A stretch of DNA of 64,000 nucleotides, from the NCBI RefSeq assembly GCF_003072505.1, contig NZ_NTGB01000001.1:2033955-2097954 (forward strand), written 5' to 3'. Within the stretch, counting starts at the first letter, position 1. Every line of letters begins with the position of its first letter. The translations under genes and the position numbers were made by a program. The notes below the pieces were generated by a model. It did not search any database and was not told where the DNA came from. It worked only from the letters and a program-made list of their open reading frames with translations. The DNA is from Polynucleobacter rarus. GTDB taxonomy: Bacteria > Pseudomonadota > Gammaproteobacteria > Burkholderiales > Burkholderiaceae. Positions 16,936 through 26,175 of the stretch are shown one piece after another.

Positions 16936-18060
16936 ATGAACACAAGTACATTGCCACCACTAATCATTAAAAAAGTTGAAGCTTTCGGAGTGTGTTTACC
17001 GATGATCAAACCGGTCCTCATGGCTGGGGTTGAGTTACGCGAAGCAGAAACAATGCTGGTTCGGATTGAGGCTGAAAACGGTTTAGTCGGCTGGGGAGAA
17101 ACCACCTCTGCACCCAGTCATGGTGGTTCGACCTTAGAGGAGCTTTTAAGTACCTTTAATGGCTCATTAAAAGATCGGCTCCCTGGTAAAAACGCTCTCG
17201 ATTTATCCGGTATTACAAAGTCCCTTTTCTCCTTTGTAAAGCAAGGTAAGAGCGCGATTGCAGCAATTGATATTGCCCTATATGATTTGGTTGGGCGTTA
17301 CTTACAAGTACCAATCCACGTTTTGATTGGTGGTAAGCAACGTGACCATGCAGTGCCGTTGTGGTTGATTGGCAATAAGAGTGTTGAAAAAGATATTATC
17401 GAAACAGGCAAGATGATTGACCAGGGATATCGATTTTTTAAATTAAAGTTAGGTGTTAAATCGTTAGCTGATGATATTCTTCTCACCAACACTCTGCGTA
17501 AAGAATTTGGTAATGACATTCAGTATTGTGGCGATGCCAATATGGGCATGAATCTTGAGCAAGCCTCCACTTATGTGTTGGGTGTAAAAGATGCCAACTT
17601 ATCTTATTTTGAACAGCCCCTGCACAAAAATGCCATGGATGATTTGCAAAAACTGATTGCTTTAAGTCCTGTCAAGATCGGTTTAGATGAATCAGTGACG
17701 GATATGGCTGCCGTGATGGCACATCTGCCTTTAGGGATTGCCGGCGTATCTCTAAAAACTTTAAAGTTCGGTGGCATCAGTGGCTTAATGGCAGCTGGAC
17801 ATGCCTGCGCGGCCTTGGGTTTAGAACTAAACTTAGCCGGAAAACTAGCTGAGTCCAGTATCGCTTCGGCTGCTTTATTACATCTTAGCGCTGCGCTCCC
17901 TCATGTTCGTTGGGGTGTCAGTCCAAGTCATCTATCATTAGCGCAAGACATTGTGCAAACGCCAATCCAAACTATCAATGGCTTATTACCGATTCCGGAT
18001 AAAGCTGGACTGGGAATTGAAGTAGATGAAGATTTAGTAAGAAAATATCAAATGCAGTAA
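16936..18060 (+). CDS. Enolase-superfamily enzyme of the muconate-cycloisomerase (MLE) subgroup
   Basis: 374 residues with capping domain and TIM barrel. Catalytic K169/K171 in FKLKLG, metal ligands D200 (in CGDANMG), E226 (YFEQP) and D251 (GLDES), and second-face lysines K274/K277 in 'LKTLKFGG'. The KxK motif with a lysine on the opposite face is the MLE pattern, used by muconate cycloisomerases, dipeptide epimerases and acyl-succinate chemistry. Context with hydroxyacid dehydrogenase and Gfo/Idh/MocA genes argues for an acid or lactone substrate. Confidence 0.85.
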   Translation: MNTSTLPPLIIKKVEAFGVCLPMIKPVLMAGVELREAETMLVRIEAENGLVGWGETTSAPSHGGSTLEELLSTFNGSLKDRLPGKNALDLSGITKSLFSFVKQGKSAIAAIDIALYDLVGRYLQVPIHVLIGGKQRDHAVPLWLIGNKSVEKDIIETGKMIDQGYRFFKLKLGVKSLADDILLTNTLRKEFGNDIQYCGDANMGMNLEQASTYVLGVKDANLSYFEQPLHKNAMDDLQKLIALSPVKIGLDESVTDMAAVMAHLPLGIAGVSLKTLKFGGISGLMAAGHACAALGLELNLAGKLAESSIASAALLHLSAALPHVRWGVSPSHLSLAQDIVQTPIQTINGLLPIPDKAGLGIEVDEDLVRKYQMQ

Positions 18061-18106
18061 AGAAATTATTAACCAAAGAGTTTTAACCTAAGAGACTGAG
18101 TAAAAA

Positions 18107-19114
18107 ATGATTAATGCAGCATTAGTAGGAATGGGCTGGTGGGGTAAAAATATTGCCACTGCAGTACAAAATAAAAGTACAGAAATTCGCTTTAGTTTAG
18201 GAATCACGAAAGAAGTAGAAGAAACTCGTGCGTTTGCCAATCAACAAGGCATGGCTTTGGCAAGCGACTTATCGGATGCTCTGCAAAATCCAGAAATTAA
18301 GGCCGTGGTCTTAGCAACTCCACACTCCTTACATGCTGAGCAAATCGTTGCAGCAGCCAATGCTGGTAAACATATTTTTTGTGAAAAACCATTAACCTTA
18401 ACTTTTAATGAAGCGAAGTCTGCCATAGCAGCCTGCCAACAAAACAATGTTGTGCTGGCTGTTGGACAAAATAAACACTTCTGGCCTTCCATGGCGAAGT
18501 TAAGAGAACTTGTAAAAAGTGGCATTTTAGGTGATGTGTTGCACATTGAAGGTCATTACAGTAACGAACACTCTACAAAATTCTTTTCTGATTGGCGTGA
18601 GTCTCCTTATGAATCTCCTGCTGGTGGTCTCACCGGTACAGGGATCCATATGATTGAAGCATTTGTGAACATTATTGGCCCTGCACAATCTGTCACTGCG
18701 ATGGTGTGTAGTCAGCGTAAGGGACACGATCCAAGAGATTCAACGACTGTTACCGTTAAATTCAATAATGGCTTAAGTGGTTATTTTGCAATGGTGCGAG
18801 CAACCCCCATTTTTTGGCGTGTACATGTTTTTGGCGATCAAGCTTCGATTGAAGCCCTTGGTGAAAATGAGGTTGTTGTCCGTTATAAAGGCGGTCGTGT
18901 TGAGCGTTTTGTCATGCCACCACTCGACTCCATTCGGGCCGAGTTAGACGCCTTTAGTTTAGCAATTCCAAATCAATTCCATTCTGGTATTGATGCAACT
19001 AGAGTGCCAACTCCATATCCGATTTCTCCATTACAAATGGAACAAACCATTGCAATGTTTGAATCCATCGTTTTATCTGTTAACAATGAACAAACCGTTA
19101 AGGTTCCGCAATGA
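18107..19114 (+). CDS. Gfo/Idh/MocA-family NAD(P)-dependent oxidoreductase
   Basis: 335 residues. N-terminal Rossmann domain 'ALVGMGWWGKNIA', the hallmark EKP in 'HIFCEKPLTLTFNEA', then the C-terminal alpha/beta domain containing 'GGLTGTGIHMIEAF' as the substrate-site block. The family oxidises sugars, inositols or related polyols. Its stop overlaps the start of the Bug gene (ATGA), so enzyme and receptor are translationally coupled. Substrate not determined. Confidence 0.86.
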   Translation: MINAALVGMGWWGKNIATAVQNKSTEIRFSLGITKEVEETRAFANQQGMALASDLSDALQNPEIKAVVLATPHSLHAEQIVAAANAGKHIFCEKPLTLTFNEAKSAIAACQQNNVVLAVGQNKHFWPSMAKLRELVKSGILGDVLHIEGHYSNEHSTKFFSDWRESPYESPAGGLTGTGIHMIEAFVNIIGPAQSVTAMVCSQRKGHDPRDSTTVTVKFNNGLSGYFAMVRATPIFWRVHVFGDQASIEALGENEVVVRYKGGRVERFVMPPLDSIRAELDAFSLAIPNQFHSGIDATRVPTPYPISPLQMEQTIAMFESIVLSVNNEQTVKVPQ

Positions 19115-20085
19115 AAAAGTCCTTTGCTATTGCATTTACTCTGTTTCTAAATCTTTTGTGTGTATTTACTGCTCAAGCAGAAGACCCATATCCTAGTTCT
19201 TCGATCTCTTTAATTGTGGCGAATCCTCCAGGTGGAGCAGCTGACTTAAATGCACGCATCTTGGCAGAACCTTTAGGTACTGTTTTAAAACAAGCGATTG
19301 TGGTTCAGAATAAACCCGGAATTGGTGGTGCCCTTGGTACCGCTTATGTAGCTAATGCAAAACCCAATGGTTACACCTTAGCAATGTCACTCTCTTCTGT
19401 GGTGGTTCACCCAGAGGCAGAGCGTATTTCTGGCAGAAAACCACAATACGAACTGAATCAACTCGAGCCGATTGCGTTGATTTCAAGTGATCCAATGATT
19501 ATTCTCGTAAAAACAGAATCGCCATTTAAAACTTTGGAAGATTTAATCAAAGCAGCCAAAGCAGAACCAGGTAAATACAACTACTCCTCTTCCGGTAATT
19601 TTGGACCGATTCATCTTTCAGTTGAAATGTTAGCGTATCAAGCTGGCGTGAAGTTTACCCAAGTTCCCTTCGGTGGTGGTGGCCCGTCACTTTTAGCACT
19701 GCTAGGTGGTCAAGTTGATTTTACGACCGCAGCTCCAGGTGTTGCCGCTGCACAAATCGCTTCTGGAAAAGTTCGTCCTTTAGCCGTTTCGAGTGCAAAA
19801 CGTATTTCAGCATTTCCGGATGTCCCAAGTTATCGTGAGGCTGGATATGATGCTCAGTACTATATTTGGGCGGGTATTTATGCACCAAAAGGAACTCCTG
19901 TGCCAATCATCATGACACTCAGAAATGCTTTAAAGGAAGCCGTAAAGAGTCCTCAATTTACTTCTGGTTTCCAAAAACAAAACATCATCATGGACTATCG
20001 TGATGCGCCAGAATTTGAAAAGTTTGCCCAAGAAGACGGTAAAAGAATGTTAACTTTACTGAAAGCTATTGGTAAGATTGATTAA
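19111..20085 (+). CDS. Bug/TctC-family periplasmic binding protein
   Basis: 324 residues with signal peptide (cleavage near AQAE, ~24). Conserved blocks: 'ISLIVANPPGGAADLNAR', 'VVQNKPGIGGALGTAYVANAKPNGYT' in sequence, 'KAEPGKYNYSSSGNFGPIHL' and 'YAPKGTPVPIIMTLRNAL'. Last gene of the operon starting at 14903, so its ligand is probably the substrate or a relative of what that operon metabolises. No membrane subunits nearby. Confidence 0.88.
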   Translation: MKKSFAIAFTLFLNLLCVFTAQAEDPYPSSSISLIVANPPGGAADLNARILAEPLGTVLKQAIVVQNKPGIGGALGTAYVANAKPNGYTLAMSLSSVVVHPEAERISGRKPQYELNQLEPIALISSDPMIILVKTESPFKTLEDLIKAAKAEPGKYNYSSSGNFGPIHLSVEMLAYQAGVKFTQVPFGGGGPSLLALLGGQVDFTTAAPGVAAAQIASGKVRPLAVSSAKRISAFPDVPSYREAGYDAQYYIWAGIYAPKGTPVPIIMTLRNALKEAVKSPQFTSGFQKQNIIMDYRDAPEFEKFAQEDGKRMLTLLKAIGKID

Positions 20086-20147
20086 TTGATTTCTGCTTAT
20101 TTTTAGGTAACTTCATTCTAAGTAATTGCAAGTTCCATGATGTGTTA

Positions 20148-20176
20148 TTGACAGCTAATCTAGGTCAATGTACATT
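20148..20176 (+). promoter_or_regulatory. Sigma70-type promoter for the DUF2442 gene
   Basis: Perfect -35 TTGACA (20148-20153), 17-bp spacer, -10 TACATT (20171-20176), 23 bp before the ATG at 20200 with a GAGGTG ribosome site between. Confidence 0.65.
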
Positions 20177-20199
20177 AAATCCTTGGAATGAGGTGACCG

Positions 20200-20454
20200 A
20201 TGAAGTGGGATGTTATTGAAGTAAAGAAGATTGCGCCGCTTGTCTTACAAGTGAAGTTTCAGGATGGCACTATTGGTAAAGTTAGATTTGAAAACAGTCA
20301 TTTAACAGGTGTTTTCGAGGCACTAAAGAACCCAGCCATCTTTGATCAAGTTCACATTCATAATGGGGCTGTTGCTTGGCCAGGAGATATCGATCTAGCT
20401 CCAGATACAATGTACGCTCAAATCCAATCTCATGGCGAATGGATTTTGCGCTGA
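20200..20454 (+). CDS. Small DUF2442 protein
   Basis: 84 residues. 'VLQVKFQDGTIGKVRFE' and 'GAVAWPGDIDLAPDTMY' are characteristic of DUF2442. Members are often encoded with a DUF4160 protein in toxin-antitoxin-like pairs, but no partner frame is present on either side: upstream is the Bug stop and a promoter, downstream is the convergent aminotransferase 20 bp away. Role unknown; it is either a solitary copy or one that has lost its partner. Confidence 0.82.
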   Translation: MKWDVIEVKKIAPLVLQVKFQDGTIGKVRFENSHLTGVFEALKNPAIFDQVHIHNGAVAWPGDIDLAPDTMYAQIQSHGEWILR

Positions 20455-20474
20455 ACTTTTTAGACTAATCAATT

Positions 20475-21818
20475 TTAGGCAACTTCTGCAATAGAGCTGC
20501 CTAAAATATCCACGAGTTTTGTAATTTCAGCTTCAGTCGAAATAAAGGGTGGGCAAACTGCGATCGTGTCACCCGAAATCCGCACTAAAGCCCCCTTCTC
20601 TAAACATTTCTCCAGTACTTGCATGCCTCTTTTGCCTGGCTCTTTAGCGTTCGGCTCAATATCGATAGCTGCAGCTAAACCAATATTACGAATATCTAAA
20701 ATCTTACTTTGCCCTTTTAAGCCATGAATAGCTTGCTCAAGCGCAGGCTCTAGTGTCTTACTCCGATTTACTAGATCATCACTCTCGAAAATATCTAATA
20801 CCGCATGGCCTGCCGCAATAGCCATTGGGTGACCTGAGTAGGTGTAGCCATGGAAAAACTCAATGAACTGTTCTTGACCGCCGCTATTCATTAAGGTCTC
20901 ATAGATATCATCCCGCACAATCACACCACCTAAAGGTATGACACCGTTGGTGATTGCTTTAGCAAAAGTAATCATATCGGGTACCACCCCAAATCGATCA
21001 GCAGCAAAAGGTGTACCTAAACGCCCAAAGCCTGTAATCACTTCATCAAATATCAATAAAATGCCGTGTTTTGTACAAATCTCACGAATTCTTTGCAGAT
21101 ACCCTTGTGGGGGCACAAGCACTCCAGTTGAGCCTTGCATGGGTTCTAAGATGACCGCCGCAATGGTACTCGCCTCATGCAAAGCAACCAGTCTTTCTAG
21201 TTCTTCAGCTAAATGGGCACCCCACGTTGGTTGCCCTTTTGAAAAGGCCATTTGCGATAAGTTATAAGTATGCGGCAAATGGTCTACACCGTTCATCATC
21301 ATCGTTGCAAACATTTTTCGATTAGCGACAATACCGCCGACCGAGATTCCACCGATACCGACCCCATGATAGGCGCGTTCACGACCGATGCAACGAAACC
21401 GACCGCCTTGACCTAAAACTTTATGATAGCCAATGGCAATTTTTAAGGCCGTATCCACCGCTTCCGAGCCGGAGTTCGTAAAGAATACTTTACCAAGCCC
21501 AGTTGGAGCCATCTTAGCAATCCTAGAAGCAAGGGTAAACGTATTAGGGCTAGCGATTTGAAAAGCAGTACAGTAATCCATCGTCTCAAATTGCTGTTGC
21601 AAAGCTTTGCCAATTCGAGGATCGCCATGTCCTAAGGGCGAGCACCATAAACCTGAGATACCGTCAAAAATTTGATGGCCTTGGGTATCAAAATAATAAG
21701 CACCCTTGGCAGAGGCCATGAGTTTAGGGGTCTTCTTAAAATAACGGTTGGGAGTGTACGGCAACCAATAAGCAGACATATCCAGCTCTTGCGCTGGTAA
21801 CCGAGAGTCATTGCTCAT
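20475..21818 (-). CDS. Class III PLP aminotransferase (omega-amino acid:pyruvate type)
   Basis: 447 residues, full length. N-terminal 'YWLPYTPNRYFKKTPKLM' and 'GLWCSPLGHGDPRI' are typical of omega-amino acid:pyruvate transaminases; 'FDEVITGFGRLG' supplies the PLP-contact Asp and K287 in 'FAKAITNG' is the Schiff-base lysine. It transfers amino groups from beta-alanine-like or other omega-amines to pyruvate. Last gene of the minus-strand run but separated by 138 bp from the CoA-transferase, so it may have its own promoter. Confidence 0.88.
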   Translation of the reverse strand: MSNDSRLPAQELDMSAYWLPYTPNRYFKKTPKLMASAKGAYYFDTQGHQIFDGISGLWCSPLGHGDPRIGKALQQQFETMDYCTAFQIASPNTFTLASRIAKMAPTGLGKVFFTNSGSEAVDTALKIAIGYHKVLGQGGRFRCIGRERAYHGVGIGGISVGGIVANRKMFATMMMNGVDHLPHTYNLSQMAFSKGQPTWGAHLAEELERLVALHEASTIAAVILEPMQGSTGVLVPPQGYLQRIREICTKHGILLIFDEVITGFGRLGTPFAADRFGVVPDMITFAKAITNGVIPLGGVIVRDDIYETLMNSGGQEQFIEFFHGYTYSGHPMAIAAGHAVLDIFESDDLVNRSKTLEPALEQAIHGLKGQSKILDIRNIGLAAAIDIEPNAKEPGKRGMQVLEKCLEKGALVRISGDTIAVCPPFISTEAEITKLVDILGSSIAEVA

Positions 21819-21956
21819 AAATTCCCCTAATCGAAAACGAAGTGTAACTAATTGTTTAAAAATCGAACACTTTTAGTATATTCGCTTTCTCATTCTTGTT
21901 AGCCTAAATAGCCGTTGATTTTACAAGGAAACTAGGTATCTTAAAAAAGATCTAGA

Positions 21957-23180
21957 TTACTGAATAATATTTTTTGCTCTCAATTCACTGAGTTCTGTAT
22001 CACTCAGTTGTAAATATTTTTTTAGAATCTCATCAGTGTGTTGTCCAAGCATCGGCGGCGCGGATCTAACACTGGTTGGTGTTTGATGCATTTTTAAAGG
22101 CGTACCTAAACTCTTAAAACTACCAATTTTTTCATGAGCAATATCTACGACCATTTCTTTGACCTGAGCATGTTCACTACTCAAGGCTTCAGCAACCGTA
22201 TTCACAGCACCGACCGGAATACCATTTTTTCTTAAGGTCGAAATAATATCTTTGGATTGCATCGTTTTAAATGACTCAGCAACGAGTCCATCAACGATTT
22301 CACGGTGTTGAACTCTAGCTGTATTGGTTCTAAAGCGCTCATCTTGAGCCCATTCTGGATGACCTAAAACTTCTGCTAATTTAGCAAACTGACCGTCATT
22401 ACCAACCGCTAAAGCAATCATCTTATCGGCCGCTGGAAAGGTAGTATACGGAACAATGGTTGGATGTCCATTCCCAAATCTTCTCGCATCTCGACCAGTA
22501 GCCAAGTGACTACTACCAACATTTGCTAAGAGCGCTGTTGAGGTATCAAACAAACTCACTTCGACGTGTTGCCCTTTGCCAGTTCTATATCTTGCTAATA
22601 AGGCTGCTTGCACAGCGTTACAGGCCATCATACCTGTCGCCAAATCTACAATCGCAACGCCGTACTTACTAGGTACACCACCCTCTTCACCACAAATACT
22701 CATCAGACCCGACTCAGCTTGCAAAATAAAGTCATATCCAGGCAAGTGTGAAAGTGGACCGTAGGTACCATAACCAGTGATCGAGCAACGAACTACTTTT
22801 GATGCATGGGTCTCAAACCATTGACTGTCAAAGCCCCATTTTTCGAGCGTGCCATTTTTAAAATTTTCAACAACAACATCAAACTGCGGAATCAATTTTG
22901 CGAGAAGTGCTTTACCTTCTGCTGATCCAAAATGAATACTTAAACCTGTTTTATTTCTATTTGCGCCTAAAAAATAAGCCGACTCACCTTCCAAAAAAGG
23001 CGGCCCCCAACCTCGGGTGTCATCACCCGAGCCTGGAGATTCAACTTTTACTACCTCCGCACCTAAATCCCCTAGTAGCATGCCACACCAGGGTCCAGCT
23101 AGCACTCGACTTAAATCAAGTACTTTAAAGCCTGAGAGAGCACCTTCAGGGAGTTGGTTTTGTGAAGTAGTAGAAGTCAT
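21957..23180 (-). CDS. Class III CoA-transferase (CaiB/BaiF family)
   Basis: About 407 residues from the ATG at 23180; a TTG nine bases earlier is possible. 'GFKVLDLSRVLAGPWCGMLL', 'GAEVVKVESPGSGDDTRGWGPPF' and 'NRNKTGLSIHF' (separate blocks) plus the catalytic-Asp segment 'GVAIVDLATGM' define formyl-CoA-transferase-like enzymes, which move CoA between carboxylic acids. Follows the crotonase gene by 12 bp, forming a CoA-activation, hydration and dehydrogenation set. Acid substrate unknown. Confidence 0.9.
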   Translation of the reverse strand: MTSTTSQNQLPEGALSGFKVLDLSRVLAGPWCGMLLGDLGAEVVKVESPGSGDDTRGWGPPFLEGESAYFLGANRNKTGLSIHFGSAEGKALLAKLIPQFDVVVENFKNGTLEKWGFDSQWFETHASKVVRCSITGYGTYGPLSHLPGYDFILQAESGLMSICGEEGGVPSKYGVAIVDLATGMMACNAVQAALLARYRTGKGQHVEVSLFDTSTALLANVGSSHLATGRDARRFGNGHPTIVPYTTFPAADKMIALAVGNDGQFAKLAEVLGHPEWAQDERFRTNTARVQHREIVDGLVAESFKTMQSKDIISTLRKNGIPVGAVNTVAEALSSEHAQVKEMVVDIAHEKIGSFKSLGTPLKMHQTPTSVRSAPPMLGQHTDEILKKYLQLSDTELSELRAKNIIQ

Positions 23181-23192
23181 ATCGATCAATCC

Positions 23193-24071
23193 TTAATCAC
23201 GCATATCAGGAGGTGCATTGAGGTTCTTATGGAAACCATCCATGTAATCCGCTAAAGCCGCTTTATTTGCCATACGGAATTTCTGGAAGTCAGGCTTACG
23301 ACCTTCTAAGAAGGCATTCATACCTTCTAAGCTCTCTTCAGAGCCCCATACGTAAGCGAGTAATTCCATACCATGCTGCCATGATGCATACAACTGATCT
23401 GATTCAAAGTTCAAACTCTTCTTCGTCATACGAATCGTTTGTGAACTATTGCTCTTAATGTTTTCACACCAAGCTAAAGTCTCTTCCATTAACTTGTCTT
23501 CTGGAACACATTTATTGATCAAACCAATGCGCTCTGCTTCTTTTGCATCAAAACGTTTTGCTAAGAAAATCATTTCTCTAGCGATCCGCTCACCAACGAT
23601 TCTTGGTAGGTACTGTGTTGCACCGACGGTTGGACAAGCACCAACTTTTGCACCTGTTTGACCTAAAACTGATTTTTCTGAAGCAATTACCAAGTCACAC
23701 CAAAGCGCGAGTTCATGTCCACCACCTACGCACCAACCGTTTACCATAGCGATCGCTGGAATCGGTACACCGCGAATAGCCATAGCTAAACCAAGCATAC
23801 GATCATTCCACATAGATCCATTCGTGAAAGTTAAACGCTTCATTGCATAAAAGTCACCACCGGCTGAGAAAGCACGATCGCCAGCACCACGGAAAACGAT
23901 ACATGCAATTGAAGGATCTTCTCTTGTTGATTTAACTGCTTCAATCATTTCATCCAAAGTTTGCTCTCTGAATGCGTTCAATACGCGTGGACGATTAATC
24001 GTAATCCAAGCTACTTGATCTTTTACCTCAAACAAAATATCTTTAAAGTTCTTACCTTGATCTACTGACAT
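23193..24071 (-). CDS. Crotonase-superfamily enoyl-CoA hydratase/hydrolase (MenB/BadI-like)
   Basis: 292 residues. 'VAWITINRPRVLNAFREQTLDEM' in its two normal blocks, oxyanion-hole segments 'FSAGGDFYAM' and 'GWCVGGGHELAL', then 'VLGQTGAKVGACPT' and the C-terminal 'GMNAFLEGRKPDFQKFR', the tail pattern shared by MenB and 2-ketocyclohexanecarboxyl-CoA hydrolase (BadI). No menaquinone genes are nearby, so ring-cleaving or hydratase roles in acid catabolism are more likely. Between CoA-transferase and hydroxyacyl-CoA dehydrogenase. Confidence 0.86.
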   Translation of the reverse strand: MSVDQGKNFKDILFEVKDQVAWITINRPRVLNAFREQTLDEMIEAVKSTREDPSIACIVFRGAGDRAFSAGGDFYAMKRLTFTNGSMWNDRMLGLAMAIRGVPIPAIAMVNGWCVGGGHELALWCDLVIASEKSVLGQTGAKVGACPTVGATQYLPRIVGERIAREMIFLAKRFDAKEAERIGLINKCVPEDKLMEETLAWCENIKSNSSQTIRMTKKSLNFESDQLYASWQHGMELLAYVWGSEESLEGMNAFLEGRKPDFQKFRMANKAALADYMDGFHKNLNAPPDMRD

Positions 24072-24104
24072 ACTTTCTCCTAGTTATATAAATGAATGCA
24101 AATT

Positions 24105-25031
24105 TTATAATTCGTCTGGCTCTACTTGTAAAACATTAAAGGCTGCTTTGAGTCTTGCGTTATATTTTTTACGCATTTGGGCAATTTCCTCATCGCTCCA
24201 AGTTCTAAATCCTTCTTTGGATTTCATGCCATATTTTCCTTCTTCGATCAACTTTGCCATGCAAGGTTGCAATTCCTTGACGTTGTATAAATCTGGCCAA
24301 ATTTCGACAGAAGCACCTGCCATCCCCTCCCAACCACTAATTTCTTTTTGTGTCATTGGTCCTACTGCTGCGTAGCGGAATCCAAAACTATACCGAACGG
24401 CGGCATCCACATCATCTGGCGTAGCAATCCCAGCGTCAACGAGAGATAAAGCTTCACGCATGAGAGCGTGTTGAATACGATTTGCTAAAAAGCCTGGAAT
24501 ATCTTTTTTCACTAAAACAGGTTTTTTACCAGCGGCGCGGTACATTTCACAAACTTGTTCGCCAATTGCTGGATCCGACTTTTCACCTAGCACGACTTCC
24601 ACTAGAGGTACGATGTGAGCAGGCATAAAATAATGGGCGTTTAACATCCGATTTGCGGTAGGCAAACCTGCTGAAATTTTTGAGATCGGAAAGCCAGAAC
24701 TATTACTTCCAATGGGAATATGCGGAGGAACCTGCTGATCCAGCATAGCAAAAACCTTCTGCTTTAAGGCCATATCTTCACTGACGGTCTCAATCACCCA
24801 AACCACCTCGTCCCAGTCCGACCATGTTGTCATTTCACCGGTGATGACCTGTGCGCCAGAATCTTGCCAATTCGGATTAATTGTTGCTGTAAGTTGCTCA
24901 ATTTCATTTACAAACTCATCAGCCCGAGATTTACTACGACCCAATAGAATGACGCTCATATTGGTTGCTAAAAAGCCAGCCGCAATGCCTACAGCCATAA
25001 TGCCAGTGCCAACGACTACCACTTTTTTCAT
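24105..25031 (-). CDS. 3-hydroxyacyl-CoA dehydrogenase-family NAD(P) oxidoreductase
   Basis: 308 residues. Rossmann motif 'VVVVGTGIMAVGIAAGF' near the start, 'VIETVSEDMALKQKVFAMLD', the catalytic-His block 'LNAHYFMPAHIVPLVEV', and the C-terminal 'DIPGFLANRIQHALMREAL'. Resembles single-domain hydroxyacyl-CoA and L-gulonate/carnitine dehydrogenases. First gene of the minus-strand operon; its promoter region carries a palindrome (25053-25070) 22 bp before the ATG. Substrate (CoA ester or free acid) undecided. Confidence 0.85.
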   Translation of the reverse strand: MKKVVVVGTGIMAVGIAAGFLATNMSVILLGRSKSRADEFVNEIEQLTATINPNWQDSGAQVITGEMTTWSDWDEVVWVIETVSEDMALKQKVFAMLDQQVPPHIPIGSNSSGFPISKISAGLPTANRMLNAHYFMPAHIVPLVEVVLGEKSDPAIGEQVCEMYRAAGKKPVLVKKDIPGFLANRIQHALMREALSLVDAGIATPDDVDAAVRYSFGFRYAAVGPMTQKEISGWEGMAGASVEIWPDLYNVKELQPCMAKLIEEGKYGMKSKEGFRTWSDEEIAQMRKKYNARLKAAFNVLQVEPDEL

Positions 25032-25052
25032 GAATAATCCCTAACTATAAAC

Positions 25053-25070
25053 AACTTGTACTAACAAGTT
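25053..25070. promoter_or_regulatory. HutC-like operator 1
   Basis: Perfect inverted repeat AACTTGT-ACTA-ACAAGTT. The core CTTGT-N4-ACAAG has the arm sequence and spacing of operators bound by HutC-subfamily GntR regulators. Located 22 bp upstream of the dehydrogenase start at 25031, and a GntR gene lies at 26176. Confidence 0.72.
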
Positions 25071-25180
25071 AAAATAAGTAACCTAAAATTGATGTGCGTA
25101 AATGAACAATTAAACAAGTATATACTATCGTCTAAATTGAAATAAAAAAAATAATTTATCAATCTAATAAAATTTTTATC

Positions 25181-25198
25181 AACCTGTCACAACAAGTT
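25181..25198. promoter_or_regulatory. HutC-like operator 2
   Basis: AACCTGT-CACA-ACAAGTT, one mismatch from the arms of operator 1 and with the same 4-bp centre. It ends 10 bp before the SMP-30 start at 25209, next to the ribosome site, where a bound repressor would block transcription of the plus-strand arm. Confidence 0.65.
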
Positions 25199-25208
25199 AG
25201 GAAAAAAA

Positions 25209-26132
25209 ATGATTAACCCATTTAAGCCCGTAGAACTGATTAAAACTGAAGTTTTTATGTCTATGCCTGCAAAATTTAGGAATGCTAAACCAACTTCATG
25301 GGCTATTCCGAATCGTCAGGGTGCAGAAATTGAATGCTTCTTGGAAGGTCCTTCCTTTGATAGAGAAGGTAATTTATGGTTTACCGATATTCCTTACGGC
25401 CGTATTTTCCGTATTTCTACTAAAGGCGAATGGGAACTCATTACTCAGTACGATGGATGGCCAAATGGTTTGAAGTTTCATAAAGACGGACGTGCGTTCA
25501 TTTGCGATTACAAAATGGGCTTGCTTGAGTTAGACACCAAGACAGGTAACATCACGACGATTCTCGGCTCGATGTACAGCGAGTCCTTTAAAGGTTTGAA
25601 TGACTTGCACTTTGCTTCAAATGGAGACTTGTACTTTACCGATCAAGGTCAAACAGGTATCGTTGATCCAACTGGTCGCGTCTTTAGATTGACGGCAAGT
25701 GGACAATTAGATCGCTTGGCGATTAACGTACCAAGTCCAAACGGTATTACTCTGAACACTTCAGAGAAGCACGTTTTTGTAGCAGTCACACGTGCACAAC
25801 AAATTTGGCGCTTACCTTTAATGGCCGACGGTTCAGTTTCTAAAACAGGCGTTGCTATTCAATTGTCTGGCGGCGCTGCTGGTCCTGACGGGATTGAAAT
25901 GGACTCTGAAAACGGCCTGTTAGTTTGCCATTTAGGAGTTGGTGTTTGGCGTTTTGATAACAATATGTTGCCAACTCACCTCATTTATTCAGAAAACAAA
26001 CATCATCACCATTTAGCCAATATTGCTTGCAGTCCTGATGGTCAGGATTTATACATTACTGAATCAATGTCTGGTGATATTTTGAAGGCAAAATTACCTG
26101 TTCCAGGTAAAAAAGTTTTCGGTTTAAGTTAA
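25209..26132 (+). CDS. SMP-30/gluconolactonase (LRE)-family sugar-lactone hydrolase
   Basis: 307 residues of a six-bladed beta-propeller: 'EGPSFDREGNLWFTDIPYGRIFR', 'GWPNGLKFHKDGRAFICDY', 'LNDLHFASNGDLYFTDQG' (split blocks), 'SPNGITLNTSEKHVFVA', 'GPDGIEMDSENGLLVCH'. The Asn/Asp residues in these loops are the Ca2+/Zn2+ and lactone-binding positions. No signal peptide. ATG at 25209 follows TTAGGAAA; ATG at 25257 is an alternative. Divergent from the CoA-linked operon across a 177-bp region with two operators. Likely opens a lactone intermediate. Confidence 0.86.
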   Translation: MINPFKPVELIKTEVFMSMPAKFRNAKPTSWAIPNRQGAEIECFLEGPSFDREGNLWFTDIPYGRIFRISTKGEWELITQYDGWPNGLKFHKDGRAFICDYKMGLLELDTKTGNITTILGSMYSESFKGLNDLHFASNGDLYFTDQGQTGIVDPTGRVFRLTASGQLDRLAINVPSPNGITLNTSEKHVFVAVTRAQQIWRLPLMADGSVSKTGVAIQLSGGAAGPDGIEMDSENGLLVCHLGVGVWRFDNNMLPTHLIYSENKHHHHLANIACSPDGQDLYITESMSGDILKAKLPVPGKKVFGLS

Positions 26133-26175
26133 TTAATCCATCTTATTTAATTAGTAGCTTAGAAAAATTAAAAAG

